Below, piece by piece: positions 55,584 to 59,861 of a DNA stretch of 59,861 nucleotides. Made by a program: the position numbers and the translations under genes. Within the stretch, counting starts at the first letter, position 1, and the number at the start of each line of letters is the position of its first letter. Source of the DNA: an uncultured Pelagibacteraceae bacterium. Its GTDB lineage: Bacteria > Pseudomonadota > Alphaproteobacteria > Pelagibacterales > Pelagibacteraceae. The stretch covers positions 1 to 59,861 of the forward strand of contig CACJIJ010000003.1 of assembly GCA_902593445.1 (NCBI GenBank). The letters are read 5' to 3'. The notes under the pieces were generated by a model, which was given only the letters and a program-made list of their open reading frames with translations, did no database searches and was not told the origin of the DNA.

Positions 55584-56285
55584 TCAATTTAATACTCTTT
55601 TTAATTTTTTTAGATTCATTGTTTGCTTCAAAGGATAACCAATTTCTGTTTTTTTTGCCTTAATCGTATTTTTATTATGTGTCTTAGCAAAACTATAAGC
55701 TGACTTTGCTTTACCTCCTACATTAATTATTCCAAATCTATTTATCAATTTTGGTAGCATTAAAGCAACATCTTCGTGAAAAATATAATTTGAGTATAGA
55801 TTTGTATAAGCTTTTTTATGAGCAAATGGTTTTTCTGTCATTTGAATTCTTAGTACAAGAGAATTTTTATACATTAACACTGATGCTTCACCACCCATTT
55901 TTGACAAACCATAATTATTTATTGGTTTAATTCCATCAGTTTCTTTGTAATTACCTTTAGTGCATTCATAGACGTAGTTTGTTGAGAAATAAATAATTTT
56001 TATTTTAAATTTTTGACAAATTTTTACTAGGTTTGCTGTTCCTATTATATTTAAATCAATACTTTTTGAAATATTACTTTCATGTTGATTCATCGGGCGA
56101 GATAAACCAGCCGTATGTATAATCATATCTGGCTTGTTTTTTATTATGCATTTTTCTATAGATTTGAGATTAAGTATATTTAATTCCTTTTTTGAAAAAA
56201 ATTTTAGATTTAATTCTTTATTCTTTTTTTTTAAAACTTTTGCAAATCTTCCATTTCCACCAGTTACTAATATTGGTTTTCTCAT
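55584..56285 (-). CDS. RmlD-like sugar-nucleotide reductase (short extended SDR)
   Basis: An NAD(P)-dependent short-chain dehydrogenase-fold protein, 233 aa. It has the dinucleotide loop ILVTGGNGRFAKVL, DMIIHTAGLSRP, FSTNYVYE and the active YxxxK in NNYGLSKMGGEASVL. It resembles dTDP-4-dehydrorhamnose reductase but is about 50 residues shorter than usual RmlD. It would reduce the 4-keto group of the sugar nucleotide made by the upstream genes. Overlaps rfbC by 4 bp. Confidence 0.75.
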   Translation of the reverse strand: MRKPILVTGGNGRFAKVLKKKNKELNLKFFSKKELNILNLKSIEKCIIKNKPDMIIHTAGLSRPMNQHESNISKSIDLNIIGTANLVKICQKFKIKIIYFSTNYVYECTKGNYKETDGIKPINNYGLSKMGGEASVLMYKNSLVLRIQMTEKPFAHKKAYTNLYSNYIFHEDVALMLPKLINRFGIINVGGKAKSAYSFAKTHNKNTIKAKKTEIGYPLKQTMNLKKLKRVLN

Positions 56286-56806
56286 CTATATTTAATAAAA
56301 TTTTTAAAAGATATATTTGCTTTATCTTTAGCTGAAATAATTGGTTTTTTTATTGGCCATTTAATGTTTAAATCTTTATCATTCCATAAAATACCTCTTT
56401 CAAATTTTTTATCTCTATATTCTGTCATTTTATAATGTAATATTGATTCACTAGACAGGCTACAATACCCATGAGCAAATCCTCCAGGTATATAGAGTGA
56501 ATTGTTTAGTTTTTCAGATAATATTATCGAAAAATATTGGCCCATCGTTTTTGAATTTTTTCTACAATCAACAACCACATCAAAAATCTTTCCTTTTAAT
56601 ACTGTGATAAATTTACCTTGAGGTTTTTTTATCTGAAGATGTAAACCTCTAATAACATTTTTTTTAGAAAGTGAAATTATATCGAACGGAAACTTTTTTT
56701 TTATTAACTTATTTAAGAAAAGTTCTCTTGTATATCCTCTTTTATCATTAAAAGTGTCTTTCTTATAAATTTTTAATCCATTAAATTTTGTTTTTATTAT
56801 TTTCAT
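56282..56806 (-). CDS. rfbC: dTDP-4-dehydrorhamnose 3,5-epimerase family protein
   Basis: Cupin-fold epimerase, 174 aa. RmlC landmarks are intact: VIRGLHLQIKKPQGK (catalytic His), VVVDCRKNSKTMGQYFSIILSEKLNNSLYIPGGFAHGYCSLS and the tyrosine in HYKMTEYRD with ILWNDKDLNIKWP. It would epimerise dTDP-4-keto-6-deoxyhexose at C5 and/or C3. If the neighbour removes the C3 hydroxyl first, only C5 epimerisation would matter. Overlaps both neighbours by 4 bp. Confidence 0.85.
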   Translation of the reverse strand: MKIIKTKFNGLKIYKKDTFNDKRGYTRELFLNKLIKKKFPFDIISLSKKNVIRGLHLQIKKPQGKFITVLKGKIFDVVVDCRKNSKTMGQYFSIILSEKLNNSLYIPGGFAHGYCSLSSESILHYKMTEYRDKKFERGILWNDKDLNIKWPIKKPIISAKDKANISFKNFIKYR

Positions 56807-57999
56807 TTATTAATTAATTTTGTAAAAACTTTACAAATATAATTCGCATCATCAATTGACATTCCGTGATGACAACCTAAAAGAATTCCATTTTTCATAA
56901 CATCATCAGCTACCGCATTACAGTTTTTGGAAGATTTGTATATTTTGTTTCTCATAACCGGTTGTTTTAAAATATTACCCGTAAAAATTGTTCTTGTTTG
57001 AATGTTATTTTTTTCAAAATATATTTGAAGTTCTTTTCTATTAAAAAACTTATTTTTTTTAATTACTAATGGAAATGCTAACCATGGCGTCTTAACACCT
57101 TGGTACATTTCTGGTAATTTAAATAAATTATTATAATTTTTAAAAAAGGATATTAATGTTTTAAAATTTCTATTTCTTATCTTAATATTCTCTTTAAGTT
57201 TTTTTAACTGTTCTAATGCAAATGCAGCAGAAATTTCAGATGGAATAAAATTATATCCTAATTCTGAGAATACATATTTTGCATCGTATTCAATACCAGA
57301 AACCTTTATATTAAATCTTTTTTTTATACTTTCAGATTCATTAAAGGTAGCTGAAGATCTTCCCCATCCTCGAAGTAATTTTGCTTTTTCATACAATTTA
57401 TAATCATTAAAACAAACTATGCCACCTGTACCTGCTCCATTTATAATATGAGATGCATAAAAGCTATTTGTTACAATATCAGAATAATAACCAGTATTGC
57501 CTTTATTAAAGGAATAACCAATTGTATCTGCTGAGTCTTCGATCACTTTTAATTTATATTTTTTTGCTATTCTAGATATGCTTCTCCAATTAGCTATATT
57601 TCCTAAAAGATTTGGAATCATTATTGCAACAGTTTTTTTGTTGATACACTTTTCTATTTGTTTAAAGTCAGCCACAAATTTATTTTGCTCAACACCTATA
57701 AAATGAGGTACTAGCCCTAATTGATAAATGGGTGCAACAGTAGTTGAAAAAGTTAAATTTGGTGTAATAATTTCATATCCTTTTTTAAAATTTAAAGAGG
57801 CAAGTGCCAATAAATTAGCAGATGACCCAGAGTTAACCATTAAACCATATTTTTTACCAAAAATTTTGGAAACTTTTTTTTCCAAAATTTTTACATTTTT
57901 TCCTCCTGCTAAGGATAAACTATTATATTTTAAAACATTTAAAACAGCATTTATTTCTTTTTTATCATAAACTGCTCTACCGTAATAAATTTTTTTCAT
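56803..57999 (-). CDS. DegT/RfbH-like PLP sugar 3-dehydratase with His in place of the PLP lysine
   Basis: A fold-type I PLP protein of the DegT/DnrJ/EryC1/StrS superfamily, 398 aa. The PLP aspartate is Asp155 in VIEDSADTIG. Where aminotransferases have the Schiff-base lysine, the sequence reads SFYASHIINGAGTGG with His184. This Lys-to-His exchange defines the sugar 3-dehydratases E1/RfbH and ColD. The segment LRGWGR ... YDAKYVFSELGYNFIPSEISAAF aligns with RfbH, but the four Fe-S cysteines of E1 are absent (Ala157, Ser215, Ala217 and a non-Cys near 225). I infer an iron-sulfur-free 3-dehydratase acting on a dTDP-4-keto-6-deoxy sugar. Starts the rfbC-RmlD-like run, after a 110 bp spacer. Confidence 0.82.
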   Translation of the reverse strand: MKKIYYGRAVYDKKEINAVLNVLKYNSLSLAGGKNVKILEKKVSKIFGKKYGLMVNSGSSANLLALASLNFKKGYEIITPNLTFSTTVAPIYQLGLVPHFIGVEQNKFVADFKQIEKCINKKTVAIMIPNLLGNIANWRSISRIAKKYKLKVIEDSADTIGYSFNKGNTGYYSDIVTNSFYASHIINGAGTGGIVCFNDYKLYEKAKLLRGWGRSSATFNESESIKKRFNIKVSGIEYDAKYVFSELGYNFIPSEISAAFALEQLKKLKENIKIRNRNFKTLISFFKNYNNLFKLPEMYQGVKTPWLAFPLVIKKNKFFNRKELQIYFEKNNIQTRTIFTGNILKQPVMRNKIYKSSKNCNAVADDVMKNGILLGCHHGMSIDDANYICKVFTKLINK

Positions 58000-58109
58000 A
58001 AAGATTAATAATTTAAAAGTTAATGAAATTATTTATTATATTAATTTTATGAATTTTCCAACCATTTAGTTCTAAAGAGAAATTATATAGCATAATATGT
58101 TATTCTAAT
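58000..58109 (-). other. 110 bp spacer ahead of the DegT-like gene
   Basis: AT-rich, non-coding gap between the DegT-like start and the rfbA stop on the same strand. It contains the near-palindrome ATAGCATAATATGTTAT (about 58089-58105). It is the only real break in the minus-strand sugar cluster and may hold a promoter or a weak terminator; I cannot choose. Confidence 0.35.
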
Positions 58110-58988
58110 TTAATTTTTAGTTTTTAAAATTTTTTTTAGATAATTAGAATATTCACATTTTCCATAAAATTTTATTTGATTTGAAATATTTTTTTTATTT
58201 ATCCATTTTTTTATAAAGGCAATTTCCTCTAAGCAAGCAATTTTTAAACCTTGTTGGTTTTCTATTGCTTGAACAAAAGCTGAAGTTTTGTAAAAATCAT
58301 CTATAGATCCAGTATCTAACCAGGCACCACCTCTACCAATAATATCAGCATTAAGTTTATTTTTTTTCTTATAAATATTTAGTAAGTCAACTATTTCCAA
58401 TTCATTTCTTTTAGATGGTTTTAATGTTTTCGAATATTTAGACACATTTTTATCAAAAAAATATAAACCAGTTATTGCATAGTCAGAAAAAAATTTTTTT
58501 GGTTTTTCTTTTATTGAAACAACCTTATTTCGTGAATTAATCTTTGCAACACCAAATAATTCGGGATTGAAAACTTTATGTAACAATATCTTGGCACCTA
58601 TTTTTAATTTTGAGTTGTTGATTAAATTTTTGGTTAAATTCTGACCATAAAAAAAATTATCACCAAGTATTAAGGCAACATTTTTTTTATTTATAAATTT
58701 TTCTCCAAGAATAAAAGCGTCTGGCAAACCACGTGGCTTATCTTGCTCTTCATATTTAATCTTAATGCCCAAATTTTTGCCATTTGGTATTATTTTTTTA
58801 TATTGATCTAATTGACCTTTATTTACAATTATCAAAATATCTTTTATGTTGGCTAACATCAAAATTGATAATGGGTAAAATATTAAAGGTTTATCATGGA
58901 TTGGTAGTAGTTGTTTATTTACAGCTTTAGTTAAAGGACTCATTCTGGTACCTAAACCTCCAGCCAAAATTATCCCCTTATTTATCAT
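58110..58988 (-). CDS. rfbA: Glucose-1-phosphate thymidylyltransferase
   Basis: RmlA, first step of dTDP-deoxysugar synthesis (glucose-1-phosphate + dTTP to dTDP-glucose), 292 aa. Motifs are GIILAGGLGTRMSPLTKAVNKQLLPI, the DKP and FYPLS segments, YEEQDKPRGLPDAFILGE, LILGDNFFYG and WLDTGSIDDFYKTS. The length is standard. It overlaps rfbB by 4 bp. Confidence 0.94.
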   Translation of the reverse strand: MINKGIILAGGLGTRMSPLTKAVNKQLLPIHDKPLIFYPLSILMLANIKDILIIVNKGQLDQYKKIIPNGKNLGIKIKYEEQDKPRGLPDAFILGEKFINKKNVALILGDNFFYGQNLTKNLINNSKLKIGAKILLHKVFNPELFGVAKINSRNKVVSIKEKPKKFFSDYAITGLYFFDKNVSKYSKTLKPSKRNELEIVDLLNIYKKKNKLNADIIGRGGAWLDTGSIDDFYKTSAFVQAIENQQGLKIACLEEIAFIKKWINKKNISNQIKFYGKCEYSNYLKKILKTKN

Positions 58989-59861
58989 TTAGATCCAAAT
59001 CTTTTTATAATGTCTTCTTTTTTAAATGATTTAAAATATAAACTGTTATTAATATACCATACAACAGTTTTATTAAGTCCTTCATTTATATTATTTTGTT
59101 TAGTCCATTTAAGTTCTTTTATTATTTTTTTGCTATTGAGAGCATAACGTTGATCATGGCCCGGTCTATCTTTTATAAATTTAATTTTTGATTTTGTATT
59201 AAACTTATTTTTTTTGAATATTTTAAATAATTTTGAACATATGTTTAAATTATTAATATTTTCATTTGATCCAATATTATAAAACTCACCTTTTTTCCCT
59301 TTTGTATAAATTTTATGTAAAGCTTCACAGTGATCGACCACATAAATCCACTCTCTAGAGTTTTTTCCATCACCATAAATAGGTAAATCTCTATTATTAA
59401 TAATATTATAAATTAGCTTGGGTATTAATTTTTCTGGGTGTTGCTTTGGACCATAATTATTTGAGCAATTTGTTATAATTATTGGAAGTCCATAAGTAAC
59501 ATAATAAGAATAAACTAAATGATCTGATGATGCCTTGCTTGCTGCATAGGGGGATGATGGTTTATAAGGATAATTTTCTGCAGTCCTACCTTTGGCTATA
59601 TCACCATAAACTTCGTCTGTAGATACATGTATCAATTTAAATTTTTTATTTTTTTTATAATAATTTTTTACAGCCTCTAAAAGATTGTATACAGCAAGTA
59701 TATTGTTTTTAATAAAAGGGTAGGGCGTATCTATAGATCTATCAACATGAGTTTCAGCAGCAAGGTTAAATATAGCTGTAGGTTTTTCATTTGATAAAAT
59801 TTTAGAAATTCTATTTTTATTTCCTATATCACATTTAATAAATTTATAATTTTTATTATTC
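58985..59861 (-). CDS. rfbB: dTDP-glucose 4,6-dehydratase (N-terminus cut by window end)
   Basis: RmlB, second step (dTDP-glucose to dTDP-4-keto-6-deoxyglucose). The frame is open to the window edge: the portion beyond the track's 59635 (an internal TTG) reads IFNLAAETHVDRSID, a classical RmlB segment. HVSTDEVYGD, the active YxxxK in SPYAASKASSDHLVYSY, NCSNNYGPKQHPEKLIP and GDGKNSREWIYVVDHC follow. Only the N-terminal Rossmann start is missing. Overlaps rfbA by 4 bp. Confidence 0.95.
   Translation of the reverse strand, partial: NNKNYKFIKCDIGNKNRISKILSNEKPTAIFNLAAETHVDRSIDTPYPFIKNNILAVYNLLEAVKNYYKKNKKFKLIHVSTDEVYGDIAKGRTAENYPYKPSSPYAASKASSDHLVYSYYVTYGLPIIITNCSNNYGPKQHPEKLIPKLIYNIINNRDLPIYGDGKNSREWIYVVDHCEALHKIYTKGKKGEFYNIGSNENINNLNICSKLFKIFKKNKFNTKSKIKFIKDRPGHDQRYALNSKKIIKELKWTKQNNINEGLNKTVVWYINNSLYFKSFKKEDIIKRFGSK

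Overview
The window is a dense, AT-rich stretch of a bacterial chromosome. It is best explained as a streamlined alphaproteobacterium of the SAR11 / Candidatus Pelagibacter type. The evidence is the strong A/T bias at third codon positions and in spacers, lysine- and asparagine-rich proteins, tiny intergenic gaps (none over about 235 bases), many 1-11 bp start/stop overlaps (TAATG, ATGA), and alphaproteobacterial gene orders such as dgt-argS-nagZ-scpAB-tatABC-serS and mltB-rlpA-dac-tmk-holB-metG-tatD-MBL. The organism assignment is an inference from these traits, not a database match.

Layout. 1-4193: the phosphate operon pstC(partial)-pstA-pstB-phoU-phoB, followed by a convergent PhyH-type dioxygenase. 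5216-8350: a zinc uptake module, znuA facing znuC-znuB-zur across a promoter carrying two Zur-like boxes, with a DpkA-like ketimine reductase coupled behind zur. 9340-10433: xthA and erpA on the minus strand. 10484-21276: a long plus-strand run with dgt, argS, a small membrane protein, nagZ, scpA, scpB, tatA, tatB, tatC, serS, yajC, secD and secF (nucleotide hygiene, translation, cell wall recycling, chromosome condensation, protein export). 21338-26804: acetoacetyl-CoA synthetase, a PuuD-like membrane protein and uvrA. 26893-32255: ssb, gyrA, coaD, a periplasmic peptidyl-prolyl isomerase, tgt and tRNA-Lys. 32265-36254: an M48 lipoprotein protease, a 25-codon membrane ORF, a DUF502 protein, recG, sdhE and tRNA-Ser. 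36340-44699: rarD and the cell wall / replication / MetG run. 44694-49436: glutathione peroxidase, nhaA, a zinc-ribbon protein, tRNA-Pro, an NDUFS4-like protein, an SbmA/BacA transporter, glpX and tRNA-Glu.

From tRNA-Glu to the window end (49437-59861) the content changes from conserved housekeeping genes to a surface-polysaccharide island. It holds a CmoA-like methyltransferase, an FkbM-like methyltransferase, a small GIY-YIG nuclease, a two-domain glycosyltransferase, two GT2 glycosyltransferases, and an rfbB-rfbA-(DegT/RfbH-like)-rfbC-(RmlD-like) nucleotide-sugar cassette. RfbA and RfbB would make dTDP-4-keto-6-deoxyglucose. The DegT-fold protein has His184 where aminotransferases carry the PLP lysine, the hallmark of sugar 3-dehydratases, yet lacks the four cysteines of the Fe-S enzyme E1/RfbH. 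That points to an iron-sulfur-free, ColD-like deoxygenation inside a dTDP-sugar cluster, and is the most novel chemistry I see here.

Other points: a tRNA-guanine transglycosylase that lost two of three zinc cysteines in the same window as a Zur-controlled zinc importer whose ZnuA carries a long His/Asp repeat; an RlpA-like lipoprotein that lost its catalytic signature but kept SPOR; and a Tat-type lipoprotein signal on the M48 protease. I saw no rRNA, CRISPR array, insertion sequence, prophage or defence locus. Every spacer is under 300 bases.
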